A stretch of DNA of 64,000 nt from Perognathus longimembris pacificus (lineage: Eukaryota; Chordata; Mammalia; Rodentia; Heteromyidae): contig NC_063170.1 in the NCBI RefSeq assembly GCF_023159225.1, forward strand, positions 23,101,235-23,165,234. Reading direction: 5' to 3'. A model generated the notes under the pieces. The model worked only from the letters and a program-made list of their open reading frames with translations, was not told where the DNA came from and ran no database searches. Shown piece after piece: positions 31,401 to 44,324 of this stretch; position 1 is the first letter of the stretch, and every line of letters starts with the position of its first letter. The translations under genes were made by a program, and so were the position numbers.

Positions 31401-32735
31401 AAATCGATGATCTTATTGCATTAAACAGTCAAACCTTTATACATAAAATGCTATTTTTTAAAGATGATTTCTGGAAACTTTTCCAATGCTTACGACAGTG
31501 AACAATTTATTCCTGACTATGATTAAACTGTCTAAGATATTTTCAGAACAAGATCTATAAATGTCATAAAGCCTGACCTATGTGCTGAATGCATCGTTAT
31601 AATAAGCACAAGGAAAATTACCCTCCTTGATGTAACACTAAAACTGAGGAGCCCCATGGGCTTAATAATGGCATTGTTTTTTTGGTTGTTTGTTTTTTTA
31701 AAAAAGTACTTTTCCCTGTTTAAAAGACAATCCATAGTAGCATCAGAAAAGAAAAAAAACAAAGAAAGCAGTCATATTATAGCACTTTCTTGACACGAAA
31801 TCTATTGCTGTTAATAAGAAAATAAATCTAAAAGGTATCAAAATTAATCTTCACATTTACTCAGAACAAGAATTTGGTTTGAATCTTTAAGGTCAGATTA
31901 AAAGTAACAGGCTGGATTGAGCCATCCATCAGGTAAAATAAATGCTCTGGACAATGTCTAGACTAAACTGGCCAAGAATTCCTAAGAAAACCACCACTTC
32001 TAAAAGTGGAGGTCAGCACAGAGGCGTGGTCCAGTGAGGAGATGCCCTGTGGCTGCCGGTCTAAAAAGGCTACCCTACAAATTCTCACCAGACGCTTAAT
32101 CAATATCATGCCTTAGGACCCAAACTGCTACTGTAAAATCAATACTACCTTTATTTTAAGTAGCAGAAGGAACAATGAGATTATCTTGTTCCTTACAAGT
32201 CTGTCATGGAAAATCTGGCTCATGGTATATGTCATCTTTTGCTTTTGCCTGGAAGGAATGCGTTTGTTAGACTTGGAAGCAGTCTGACAGTACAGCCCAA
32301 AGAGAGAAAAAGGTGAAGGAATACATACACCAGCTCAGGAAAGCTGAGCCTAGAAGTTCATTATAGGCCAAAGAACAATGACTCATAAAATGAGTCATCA
32401 TCAGCTTTTATACTGGACCTCCAGCCCTGACCATCAGGTTCCTCTCTCCCAACAGTCTACTTGACACCCCCTAAATGTCAAACAGGCATCACACCTGCCC
32501 AAAAGAAAGCACTTGACTTCACCCTAATACCCTCTCCCTCCTTCAAGGCCTTCTTCCTCAGTCTTCTGATCTCAGTAAATAGCCACAATAGTCACTTAAA
32601 AACCTGGTGTTACCTTAAAGGAATCAAATTTCCTTTCAACTCTCCTTCCCCATTCTCAAGGTAAACCCAATCAGTTTACTTCAAAACTTCCATAATTGCT
32701 ACCTGAACAAAGTCATCAGCATATCTTTCCCCAGT
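31400..32735. other. Repeat-poor noncoding sequence
   Basis: Unique. Small frames (31532-31762, 32461-32664) have no recognisable domain. Confidence 0.4.
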
Positions 32736-32739
32736 TTTC

Positions 32740-33295
32740 TTTCAAATTCTACATAGGCCCTCCAACATTCCTCATCCAGCAGCCAGAGAAAACTTTGTAA
32801 AATACAAATCAGCTCAGGTAGCTTCACACCCCCACCTTCAAACCCTCCAAATTTAAATGTCATCACAGCCTATGAGCCACACAGCACTCTGGCCTCCTTC
32901 CTTCTGTTTGCCTCTTTCTCCTTAAGTTCTAACTACTGGTCACCTCTGATGCCCTACTCTGAGAGCTTAAACACCTCTGGCAGCTTTGTCCCAGTGGCTG
33001 GAATGAATGCTACTGTCATCTCCTGGATTTCACATCAAAGGACACTTGAGACCGCTCTAAAGTACCCCACCCTTCAGTCATTAACATGCCATACTGTTTA
33101 CCACTATGAGACATGATCTTATTTATTAACTTCATGTTATTTACTGTTTATTGGCTTGTTTCTTCTGACAAAAAGTAACGCTCCTAATAAGTCAAACTTC
33201 ACTGGTCTACCATTAATCTCCTTGAAAGGCGGGGCTCTGGTCTATGTGTCACCACAGAAGCCCCAGCGAACAATGTAACACTGCACATATATAGA
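32740..33295 (+). repeat. L2 element, 3' part
   Basis: Sense L2: TCAAACCCTCCAAATTTAAA, GCACTCTGGCCTCCTTCCTT, GTGGCTGGAATGAATGCTAC, CTCCTTGAAAGGCGGGGCTC. Confidence 0.75.
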
Positions 33296-33613
33296 CTTCA
33301 GTGAAAATGAGCACAATATCAGCAATAAGAAATTTGGGATTGCTATCATCACACTGTATTACAATTATAGCCAGAGACAGAACTTGAGAATAGAAAAACT
33401 GCCCTAGATTAAACTTCTCTAATATTTCACACTTAAAAGAGTGAGATGTTCAACAAGAGAACAAGAAGAAACAGATTCTCAGCTTTTCAGATGCTGACTC
33501 CAATTTGAAGAAGCAAATAACAACAGTGGAAGCTCAGATGATATCTCCAATCACGAACACTACATGAGGCTTATGAATCAATGAATTCAGACCATCCTTT
33601 CTCTGTCCATCCA

Positions 33614-33617
<4 letters not shown>

Positions 33618-33653
<36 letters not shown>
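33618..33653. repeat. (CA)n microsatellite
   Basis: About 18 uninterrupted CA units. Confidence 0.97.
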
Positions 33654-33659
<6 letters not shown>

Positions 33660-33789
33660 ACCACTTCCTACCTTCTCACATGATTGTCCACAGTCCTCCA
33701 GCACCCTCTGGTTCACTGATTCATTTTCTCTATCAATCAAAAGCTTAGAGAAGCCTAACCTTCTAAATAAAGCCTTTTTGGTGAGTGAA

Positions 33790-33990
33790 GAGGAAGAGGC
33801 AAGGAGCTATTTACTGAGTGACTCCCACTTGCTTGGTACTATGCTGAATGCTTGGAAGCTTTAACAACCCAAGTCACAAATTGCCACTGGCTTCACTAGT
33901 AGATAAGAAAAATGAGTATTAGATCCAATACTTGCCAGAAAGCAAACAAGTAAGTGGCAGAGATGGTACTGAAATCCGTATCACTCAAAA
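33790..33990 (-). repeat. MIR element
   Basis: Antisense MIR: CTATTTACTGAGTGACTCCC, CTTGGTACTATGCTGAATGC, AGTAAGTGGCAGAGATGGTA. Confidence 0.75.
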
Positions 33991-34329
33991 ATTGTTTGCA
34001 AAGTATCACTTTAGCAAAAATAAATAAATAAATATCTGTTATTCAGTTGATATATCATTTCAGAAAAAAATGTGTATTATATTTCACCGATGTGCATCTC
34101 TTAGATTATAAACTTCTTTGTATGCAGTGTGTTCCTACATTATAAATGGTAAAGACTTTAAATAGTTCCCCCTTACTTATAATCTACTGGCATATATTAC
34201 AGCTGCAAAGACAGTCCTCACGAAAGTTTCCCTTCAAATATTACTTCCTTATCTTGGCAAGAGAAAAACTTGCCAACTTAGGACTATGTATTCAGGGGGT
34301 TTAAAAAAAAAAATCCTAGCTGGGTGACA

Positions 34330-34425
34330 TTGTCCAAAAAGAAATGTACTTTACCTAATTTATGTAACCGTAATCCCTCTGAACCTCTGAGCATCACCTT
34401 TACAATAACAGTGAAAAAGTAGAAG
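34330..34425 (+). repeat. L1-type 3' end fragment
   Basis: AAAAAGAAATGTACTTTACC, TATGTAACCGTAATCCCTCT and CACCTTTACAATAACAGTG align with the family at 321-411 and 3698-3793, diverged. Confidence 0.6.
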
Positions 34426-34429
34426 AAAA

Positions 34430-36490
34430 AAATCCTACTTTAGTATAATGTATATCTACATCTACAATACTCATGACAGAACAAAGACCAAGACCCCCTA
34501 AAGCCAGATGACTACAGTCAATCTGAGCTTTCTTACCAATACAAAACTCATTCTTCTACAACTAAAAAACAAAAAACAGACATATTGAAATGCCTTCCAA
34601 ACCTAATCTGTGGTATTTTATACAAATTAAAAGTAAGATTAAATTCAACAAAAAACAATTGTCAAACCTTATTCTTTAACAATAATCATTTTTAATAATA
34701 TTGAATTATATCATCAGTAAAAGAAAACACACAAAATAGGATGCAGAGAGGTTTTGACTCTAGTTTGCTTCTTTTATTTTTCTGTACTGGAAGGTATTAG
34801 AAATTATCTAAGTATCTTAGCTTGAATCTTCCAAACACCTCTAAATAATCCAGGTATTTTTTTCTATAATATTAATTTTCTCTAAATGCTAATTTATTGA
34901 AGACATTCATCTCAAGTTTAAAGTATTATCCTATGAGAAATAAACTGTATATTGTTTGAAAATAAAATCATATTAGACTGTTCACTGATTTGCCACTCAA
35001 CTTTGTCTTTTTGCAGATAATAAAGTGATACCTTTTAGGACATATTAAATCAGAAATCTTGATTAAAACTTTACACTTATAGCAGCAAGAGTCCATTTCT
35101 GGTACTTTCAGTCTCATTTTTTTAAGGACTGATCAGAACTTGACTGTTGGTATGGTTACTGCCTATAAAATGAGCCTTTCTTTTGTGACAAGACACTGCA
35201 GACAACAAAGTATCACCAAATAATATTCTTCACTCCCCTTCTCATTTTCCTTCTCCTTTCTTTTTCTTTCTCACTCTTTTTTTTATTCTTTCTGTTTTGC
35301 TTTTAAGATCATAGGGTAGTGAGTTGTATGGCGTCAGGTTCAACCCCAAACGATAAAAATGCACACACTCTCCTCCCCACCCTAGCATGCTTGAGGGGTG
35401 TAAATATTTCATGGTATTACCATCATTCACTCGGTGCTTATATTGTCTGATCAAGCCTCTATTTCTGTCTCTTAGATACTCTGGAGGATAGCGTTTTTTC
35501 ATGTCTGCTGCTCAGTCACATAAAGCCCTTGCTTCTCAAAGGTTCTTCAAAGTTCAATAATTTATTAAACACTGCTGGGGTCTGTAAGCACTCACAGAAA
35601 TGCATAACTACAGAATATGTGGAACTATTAAAGAGTTTCTTTAATAAAAAGGTGACTTTAGAGAAAATGACAGCATTGTTACTTACACAGGAGAGGAGGC
35701 ACAATCTGAACAATTGAAGCTGTGCTCTGCTAAAAGGCAAGAGCTTAAATAAACAGGAGTGCTGTTTACAGGTAAGTCATAAGCAAACCCACTTTGAATT
35801 AGTCCATCTAGGCAATCAAAAAACGCAACTTAAAGTCCCAGATGTCTCCTCTCTGAGGTCTCTATTTTTCCTCTTTATAAATATGACAGAAAATTCCATA
35901 ATTACATTAAAATCTTCAATAAAAACTTTTAAGAGCAACAACATATTTAACCTTATCAATATTATATCCAAAGCCTCCTTATTAAACTTGTTCCTTCCTA
36001 CTGATCCCAGAGCAACAGGCTCAGAAGGTATTGACATAAGTCACATAACATATATAAAAACAAAGTAATAAAAATCTAAGCAGCATACTTTGATCACCAA
36101 GTAGTTATTGAACTCAGATCCATCAGTAGCCATAGGGAATACACAAGCAGAATAAGAAAGATTAGCTCTATGCTTATAACAAGGCACACAACCAGTGCTT
36201 ATAATAAGGCCAAAAACAGTACAGAATGTATTGCTACCTTGAGTGAGTGTTCAAGGGCCACAATGTTTCATACAAGGTAGAAATAAACCAATTCATTTAA
36301 CAGTACACAAAGATGATGAATTTATACATAATACATGGTCTTTTTAATATAATTTGATTTTCAAAAAAAAAGGCTTAAGAAACTGATAGCCAAATAAATG
36401 ATTGATGCAACAAATTAACTTTTATTTAAACATGGTAATTTCAAACATTCACTTCAGTCCTTCTTAAAACCTTATTAAAATGCCTGTAAA
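34430..36490. other. Repeat-poor, AT-rich noncoding sequence
   Basis: No supported gene. Overlapping small frames on both strands (35242-36068) are AT-rich without conserved character. Confidence 0.4.
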
Positions 36491-36499
36491 AGAATTAAA

Positions 36500-36720
36500 A
36501 CAAGCATGGTAGCCCACAACTGAAATCCCAGCTACATGGGAGATGGAGGCAGGAAGATAAGAGGTTTGAGACCAGCCTGGAGAAAGTTTGCAGAACTATC
36601 TGAAAAAATTTAAAAAAAAAGGAGTGGGAGTGTGACAGAGCATTCGTCTAGCAATCAAGAGGCATTGAGTTCAAACCCAAGGAAAAGGAAGAGAGGGAAG
36701 GAGAGAGGAAAGAATGGGAA
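36500..36720 (+). mobile_element. B1-dID-type dimeric SINE
   Basis: B1 half (ACTGAAATCCCAGCTACATG ... TTTGAGACCAGCCTGGAGAA), then an ID-derived half (GGAGTGGGAGTGTGACAGAG ... TTGAGTTCAAACCCAAGG) and a purine-rich tail. Confidence 0.7.
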
Positions 36721-36785
36721 AGAAATCTTTAAGGACAAATAGGGAGAGAAAGGAAGAGAAGATTAACAGCAGACAAAAGATAAAC

Positions 36786-36994
36786 TACAGGGCTGGGAAT
36801 ATGGCCTAGTGGCAAGAGTGCTTGCCTCCTATACATGAAGCCCTAGGTTCAATTCCTCAGCACCACATATATAGAAAATGGCCAGAAGTGGCACTGTGGC
36901 CCAAGTGGCAGAGTGCTAGCCTTGAGCAAAAAGAAGCCAGGGACAGTGCTCAGGCCCTCAGTCTAAGCCCCAGGACTGGCAAAAAAAAAAAAAA
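36786..36994 (+). mobile_element. IDL-Geo SINE
   Basis: A complete dimer with A-tail. The target-site duplication AAAAGATAAAC lies at 36775-36785 and 36995-37005. Confidence 0.93.
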
Positions 36995-37005
36995 AAAAGA
37001 TAAAC

Positions 37006-37740
37006 CTCAAAAAGTTAAGAAGCAAAGGGAATGATAACTAATAGACAAAGTCCATCTCTCAGGGCAGACACCAATGGAGAAAAGGGAAGACCAGTATGAA
37101 GTGATATCACTGGTACTATCATCTCCAGAAAGGCTTGGGGAATTACACAAACCAGAACCCAAAGGCTCAGTCTCTGAAAGTAGAGTTGAGAAAATAGGAA
37201 GACTAGATGGAAGTCTACATGCAGACATTAGACCCCGATCCCTTTTCTCAACCTGACAATTGATCATCATATCCTTCTTATTTAGCAAAACAAGAGATGA
37301 ATTATCCATAATGGTGGGATCCAGGAGGGCCTGGACAGTACAATATTGCATGACAACTCTTAGGAGAGTCATTCCATTAAAGTTGTGAAATTGCATAATG
37401 ATGTACTTCAGGTGGAATCAATTTCATCCTTCTCCAAGCACTTAGTGAGCCCTTCTGATCTAGAAATGAATGTTATTTTTCTGAACAAGGAATTACATTG
37501 TAGCATTTCTTTGTTAATTTCTTCCCTACTGATATTTTAATTATTTTGTAATTCCTAGAGTTAAATATCAAACAACATAGACATTCTAATTTTTTATCTT
37601 TCTTCTTTTATCCTTTCCTATTTTCCTACTTTCTAAAAAAAGGTCTCCAATTTTATTTTCTAGTATGTCTATTAAAATTCTTACTCCTACTATATTATTA
37701 CATTTTGAAAGCTCTTTCTTGCTAATTTTTTTTCTTATCT
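37006..37740. other. No gene recognised
   Basis: The 129-residue reverse frame at 37007-37396 has no recognisable domain or homology. Confidence 0.4.
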
Positions 37741-37742
37741 TT

Positions 37743-37972
37743 TCTTTTTTTTTTTTTGCCAGTCCCAAGTCTTAAACTCTGGGCTTGAGCACTGTCCCTG
37801 AGCTCCTTTTGCTCAAGGCTAGCACTCTACCACTAGAGCCATAGAGCCACTTCCACCTTTTTCTGTGCTTTAAATGGAGATAAGAGTCTCATGGACTTTC
37901 CTCTCCAGACTGGCTTCCAACCGAGATCCTCAGCTTTCAGCCTCCAGAGTAGCTAGGATTACAGGTGTCTGG
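37743..37972 (-). mobile_element. B1-Geo dimeric SINE
   Basis: Reverse Geo (TTGCCAGTCCCAAGTCTTAA ... ACTAGAGCCATAGAGCCACT), then B1 (TCAGCCTCCAGAGTAGCTAG GATTACAGG, read across the break). Confidence 0.85.
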
Positions 37973-38158
37973 CTATTATTCCCCCTTTTTCTTTATAATA
38001 GAAAATTCTAAATACACACGAGTAGAGAGAATTGTATCATAATTCCCAGATATGTATTATCCAACTCAGCAACAATTACCAACATTTTGCTAACCTTATT
38101 CTATCTATTCTCCCTCAGCCTATCATTTGTTTCCTAGATTACTTTAAAGCAACTCCCA

Positions 38159-38377
38159 GGGGCTGGGAATATGGCTTAATGGTAGAGTGCTTGCCTTGTA
38201 TGTATGAAGCCCTGGGATCGATTCCTTAGCACCACATAAACAGAAAAGGCTGGAAGTGGCACTATGGCTCAAGTGGTAGAGTGCTAGCCTTGAGAAAAAA
38301 AAAAAAAAAAAAAAGAGAAGCCAGGGACAGGGCCCAAGCCCTGAGTTCAAGCCCCAGGATTGGCCAAAAAAAAAAAA
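38159..38377 (+). mobile_element. IDL-Geo SINE
   Basis: A complete dimer with an A-rich interruption in the Geo half (about 38295-38314). The target-site duplication AAAGCAACTCCCA lies at 38146-38158 and 38378-38390. Confidence 0.93.
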
Positions 38378-38424
38378 AAAGCAACTCCCACTTTTAATTA
38401 TGTAGACTATATCTCTAAGGACAT

Positions 38425-38765
38425 TTTTTACATATAGATATAGATAGATAATCTAGAGAATACACATATAGATAGTGTATATAATCTATAAACATCTATG
38501 TGTAGATATCTATATATAAATAAAAATAATGTATACATATATAAATATAAATAATATAAATATTGCATACTATATAAATATATTTACCATATATAAATAT
38601 ATTATAATATAATATATGCAATATATTTTAGTTATTATTTATATTGCATGTATGTATATTATATGTTATATATTTTATTAAATAAGTATTATATCACCTA
38701 ATATATACAAGATTATTAATATAATATATATTCTAAATTATATATTACTATATTATAATCAACTG
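38425..38765. repeat. AT-rich low-complexity tract
   Basis: About 340 bp of TATA/ATAT and GATA-like repeats, nearly all A and T from 38515 on. Confidence 0.9.
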
Positions 38766-38773
38766 TGAGTATT

Positions 38774-38813
38774 CCTTTTTGATTAGCATCTTGTTCCTGT
38801 TTTATGTATATAG
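38774..38813 (+). repeat. 40-bp direct repeat, copy 1
   Basis: Matches 39920-39959 at 39 of 40 positions. It includes GATTAGCATCTTGTTCCTGT. Family unknown. Confidence 0.85.
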
Positions 38814-39919
38814 GATCCCCCTAACCATTCTGGGACTGTTCATTACCATTTGTTTTGAAGCTTTAAAAGTATTTTCTGCTCTCCTTGCTATCTTATTTCT
38901 TTGGGTTCCTTTTCTTCTGTTTCCTTGCTTTAGGTACTGTTAATCCTGTTTGAGGAATTTCTCTGTCTCAGGAGTTCTACCTATCAGTTAAAATCTCAAG
39001 TGAGGTAACATAAACAGATTGAAGCTAAATGTACATACGATTTAGTTTGTGGGCTAGGGGCCTTACCCTAGGGTGATAAGGCAAAATCCTGGCCTTTTCT
39101 GTAGATAGCATCAAGTATTAACCTACACACCATTTGTTGGACTGGTCAACTTCCCTGGAGTGGAATCCTAACATCTCCTGTAGATATAAGATTACATAAC
39201 CTTTCCAAATAACAGAGGTTGCAAATAAGACAGGCCTTCCACTCCTTCCAGTCTGACAGTATTATTTGGACCATATGGTTTTATTAATTCCAGTATTTTT
39301 TTTTAAAATTAAATATTTAAAAAAATATTTAAAGACATTAAACAGCTTTATAATAGTAGTCCTTCAAATCAAAGTCCACCATTTCTAACTTCTTTTGTAA
39401 ACTCAAAAAATATCTGGAAAACAAAGGCCTACAACCTGAGTCCTTCCTGATAGCATATGAAGTACTTATTTCACCAAGGACACCACCTGTCCCTAATGTC
39501 CCTCCTAACCTGAGACAGTTTCAGCTTTCATTAATCATTTTACACCTATGTGTCAAGCAGAAAAAGCTTAAAATTCCTATTTTATTATGACATGTGATTT
39601 CATAAGAGGAAAAGACATTTGTAAAGTAAACACTGTCATTTTTTTCTTTTTTCTGTTATCCTGGGAAAGAGAAAAGCCATCCAACAAGGCAAACACACCC
39701 CAGTACTATGACAACAGTAAATTCTTGCATATTTCATATCCCAGAAAATAAATAACACTCCAACATCAAGGCATCCTCACTACAACTAATTTATCTCAAA
39801 GGGTCACATGACTGATGTCAGCAGGAAACAGATTTTTCCTTTACATTTCTACAGGGGAAAATTTTTTCAAAAATTATTTCTTCCCTCCATATCACAACAA
39901 AATTAACAACGTGAATGCC
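38814..39919. other. No gene recognised
   Basis: Unique sequence between the two 40-bp repeats. Confidence 0.4.
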
Positions 39920-39959
39920 CCTTTTTGATTAGCATCTTGTTCCTGTTTCATGTATATAG
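39920..39959 (+). repeat. 40-bp direct repeat, copy 2
   Basis: One base differs from copy 1. Weaker similarity continues on both sides, for example TTTGTTTTGAAG downstream of both. Confidence 0.85.
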
Positions 39960-42720
39960 TATATACATGAATACAATAAATATCCATTCTAATTTGTTTT
40001 GAAGATTGGAGTTAAAGATAGAACATGTTCTGAATTTATAGTTACTTTTTAAAAGCCTAAAATCTCTTTTATTAGATAATACTCTTGGGTATATTATTTA
40101 TGTACACCCAGTACTTGGATTCATAAATAGTTACACACACATAACATGACTGAGCTTAGCAAACACATCAAGCATATTTCTGGAAGTTCTTTGGGGGCAG
40201 TTTAGATGAGTTTAAATGCTTTTTTAATATAAAATAATCAACTACTGAAAATGTCCAAAGATTTTTTTTTTAAACTGTCCAATGACATTCCAGTAATCTA
40301 TTGTAAAACATGGAGATACTTGGAAACTGCTAGGAAAATTTTAAATTCTCACACTAAAAAATATGCTAAATTTGTGAAGTAATGTATATGTGTTAACTTC
40401 ATTTTAGCCACTATACTAAATGTCATAAAAACATGTGCATGTGTGCATAAACATATGCAACACTATTTTAAAAATTAGTTTTTTTAAAATACCTAGTGAT
40501 TTTTATAACTAAGCTACAAACACAGACTTCATTCACTATCTTCAGAAGTAAAAGTCATATCCGTGACTGCTAGCTATATGTGTTAGCTAAAAACAACAAT
40601 GCTACAAAACTTGCTTTCATTTCAGATTAACAGCCCTGTCATTCATCCTTAAAATGTTTATCTCCTTTGGTCACAATTTTATTGTAGTTAAACAGCAACC
40701 AGTGTGTGACCACAAGCATTCAAACGTTCTGAGTACACAAAGAGCATCCTGTTCTCTTTACAGCTGAATGGACTTTGACTGGTGTGAACAAAAGACAAGA
40801 CCCTGCCATTCTTCAAATTAAAAGGCAAGAAACAGCAAGGAAAAACATTGCATAGAATACCTCTCTCACCACAGTTCACTTTATAAATGCTAATGAAAAC
40901 AGTGAACCAAATAGCTGCTTTTCTTTACCAGAGTATTTTTGATCAGTTAAAAATAATTATACAACTAAGTGTTTCTTTTTTTAAATGAGGTGTTAATAAC
41001 AATTTGCAACTCAGGATAACAGAGCTTATTATCTAGTGTAAATAATACTATGGCCACATGCAAAGATGGTCAGGCAAAATAGAAACAGCAGTATCACTCA
41101 TGGGACCTGAAAGCACTGAATAGAGACTTGACATTTGAAGCCCGAAAATTTAAAAAGCTCCCCAAGGCCTTAAGAAACCAGAAGAAGTTGAATCCCGGAG
41201 GCCTGCTAATAATCTAGGAAAAGAAGCTGTTGCAGCCACCAATATAGGCAGGTGGTAAGGGCTCCCTGACCTGACTATTAGAGAAGGCCAGTGAGGTCAG
41301 TCCTGGCCATCATTCTCCACCTGTGTTATTTTTCTCTTTGAGCCTTCTTCTTGCTAATCCCGCTCTCATATGTATCTTGCACTAATATATCTCTCAGGTC
41401 CTTAGTTCTTAAATTCTTGCATTATTTTTTCTGTAGTTCATTTAATTTGACACAACATAAAGGATAGAAGAGGATGTGTTTAAATTCCGATATTAATACT
41501 GGGGATGGGAGACAAGATTGGACTGGCTGGGATTTTCTTATTGTGCAATATACAGAAATAATATATTATTTAGGCTTAGATTTGCCTACAAGTGACAGAA
41601 AATCCCACAGCAGTGATTTAACCAGGCTTGTATGGTGGCTCTCATGAAGTCCTTAGAGACCTAAGTCCCTTCTAGCTTTCCACTCTAAGGTCAGACCCTC
41701 ACCTTCAAGATCTAAACGCAGCACTGATATTCCAGCCAGCAAAATAAAGGGAAGGGCCTCAGAAGAAAAGGGCAAAGAGCACAAACAGCTTAAGGAACCT
41801 TACAGTCATATGGTCACAACTAGCTTGGAGGGAGGGTGAAATGAGAAGTGCAACCTCATTTTGACAGCTGCATGTCCTATGACATCCAGGACAGATAGAA
41901 TCAAGAAGTGATCTGAGACTTTGGTTGGAATCTACCATAAGGAGCTTACAACTTTCATAAAACTAGATACAGTGGACAATTTCAGTTAAAATATTCTTTT
42001 CTGAATAAGACACACATTCCACACAGAAAAGCCACTAAAATACATGGATTTGACAATGAGTCCTTGACCTGCACCCCGTTATATCTCAATTACACCTCTA
42101 TGACCTGGACTAGATAGCTAAATATTTCCATGCTCTGACTCCCTTAGGAGTGAGTACCCCAGGACTATGACTCCTACAAACCTGAAGGCACTGTCCTCTG
42201 GATTATATCAACTGTCCAGGTTCCTCAGCCCTGCAGCCTTAATCACCTCCCATCATTAAGAAAGAGTGGCCTTTCACATAAAAGGGGCAAATCTCACATA
42301 AATGACATTTGGCTGATACCCAAAGGTGACAGGGATGAGAGCAGGATAAATAAAGAAAAATGTAGAAGTCAGTTGGGTCAGTCTTTCATTATAGCCCTTT
42401 CAAGAGCTATTAATCTTGGTCATAGTCAGTCAGTGAAAAATAATTACTTCTTCTAATACATGTTGTACACACACTAGAAAAGTAACAGGTCAGCCCATGT
42501 ACCTAGAAAAGATGTAGGTACTGGCTGGCCCATAGCCATCTAACATGGCTATTATAACACAAGCTCCTCAGTCAGCAACCCTTCATTTTCTGTCTTCTCT
42601 AACAATGACAATCACAAGGAACAATCATTATCAGTCATATTATCCTAGTATCACTAAATAGGCTGTTGTCAGAGTACTTAAAGGAAAATTTGTGATTTCC
42701 TTTGGCTAGAAAAAAAAATA
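39960..42720. other. Repeat-poor noncoding sequence
   Basis: 2.7 kb with no recognised gene or repeat. The reverse frame at 40688-40879 is not supported. Confidence 0.4.
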
Positions 42721-42726
42721 AATAAA

Positions 42727-42932
42727 GGCTAGGAATGTGGCTTAGTGGTAGAGTGCTTGCCTAGAGTGTGTGAAACTTTGGGTTCCATTCCTCAGTAACA
42801 CATAAACAGAAAATCCAGAAGTGGCACTGTGGTTCATGTGGTAAAGTGGTAGCCTTGAACAAAAGATGCTCATGGACAGTGCCCAGGTCCTGAGTTCAAG
42901 CCCCAGGACTGGCATAAAACAAAAAAAAAAGG
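42727..42932 (+). mobile_element. Older IDL-Geo SINE
   Basis: Diverged IDL (GGCTAGGAATGTGGCTTAGT) and Geo (GAAGTGGCACTGTGGTTCAT ... GAGTTCAAGCCCCAGGACTG) with a short A-tail. Confidence 0.88.
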
Positions 42933-42934
42933 TA

Positions 42935-44095
42935 AATAAAAATTTAAATACCTCCTCATTACTTTCTTGCAAAGTATTTCACTGTTGAGGTATTTTAATG
43001 GAGCGTTCTTTTTTATCTTGGTATATAGCATTCTTCTCCTGATTCACCATTAAGTTACCCTTAAATTCAAGGTACCTGTGAGTTTTTAAGACCATCTGTT
43101 CATGGAAAAAAACTCTGGACTTGGAATTCTAAATGATAGGCTCAGCTATGTAATTAAGTTACTCTGGAATCTTGAAGAAGAATCTCTGGCACTCTGTTGC
43201 CTCTGCTGGATTATGGGAGATCAATCTCAAAAGAGCCACAAGATACTCCACAGCTTTAACGAGTCAAATAAATGGGCTTATATCACTTATCTACAAACTT
43301 ATAGTTTTAAACTTGTAAAATTAACAAATAGAGCCCTGGTAAATGATGGATTGTAAAGGACACCTCAAAACCTAGCACTCTAAGGATAAATACAAGGTAC
43401 AAAATGAAAGAAAGGCACTCACTGCACACAGCCAGGTACCAGGTTGGTACAGAAGCTGCAACAAAAACAGCCTGTGGCTGTGGATCAGTAGGTAGCAAGC
43501 AGTGGGAACATGAAGAAGGAGGGACAGACACTTTTCAAGAGAAATCCCAGAACCAGATGCAGCTATATCTCCTGTCACTAGGAAAGCTAGCACAGAAATC
43601 CTAGCTTCAAGTGACAGAAGAAAGCAGTAGATAAAAAGAAAAAGTAGCTGCTTCCATAATCCAGAACTCCCCAACTGAGGAAATAGTAAGCTTTATTCAA
43701 AGAACTATGCAAGTCATAGTTATAGGTCTGGGTTAAACATTTCCTACATGCACATTATACCCCTCACTTCTTACCTCTCAAGGTAGCAGTATACTTAGGA
43801 AATGCATCAGTAGGTGGCAGAATTGCTGTTAACTAAGAAGGACCCAAACATAAAGTGGCATCAAATCATAAAAAGGAAGATAGCAGCCCAATTATGGGAG
43901 TTCCAAGGATCAGGAAGATCCCAGCAAATATCTCATAAATTACATGAAGTTACTGTTTATAAAGCAAGTAATACAGATGAAAACCAGGAAGGATTTTTTT
44001 CAATTATATCAATAACAAAGAAGTGTTAAGTTCCTAGAGGAGTAGCTAGCTATAACTTGTTTTCACATTTTACTTATCTTTATTCCATAGGATCA
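42935..44095. other. No gene recognised
   Basis: Short frames on both strands at 43102-43674 overlap one another and lack domains. Confidence 0.4.
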
Positions 44096-44108
44096 AAACA
44101 AATGCTGA

Positions 44109-44315
44109 GGGCTGGGAATATGGCCTAGCAGCAAGAGCGCTTGCCTCCTACACATGAAGCTCTGGGTTCGATTCCCCAGCACCACATATATGGAAAACGG
44201 CCAGAAGGGGCGCTGTGGCTCAGGTGGCAGAGTGCTAGCCTTGAGCAAAAAGAAGCCAGGGACAGTGCTCAGGCCCTGAGTCCAAGGCCCAGGACTGGCC
44301 AAAAAAAAAAAAAAA
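44109..44315 (+). mobile_element. IDL-Geo SINE (young-looking)
   Basis: A near-consensus dimer with A-tail. The target-site duplication AAATGCTGA lies at 44100-44108 and 44316-44324. Confidence 0.93.
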
Positions 44316-44324
44316 AAATGCTGA

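Noticed and set aside
37007..37396. 129-residue reverse frame
   Set aside because: No domain, signal or compositional support; overlapped by another frame on the opposite strand; expected by chance in 64 kb.
43102..43674. Cluster of overlapping small frames on both strands
   Set aside because: No recognisable protein; both strands are open over the same stretch, which points to chance.
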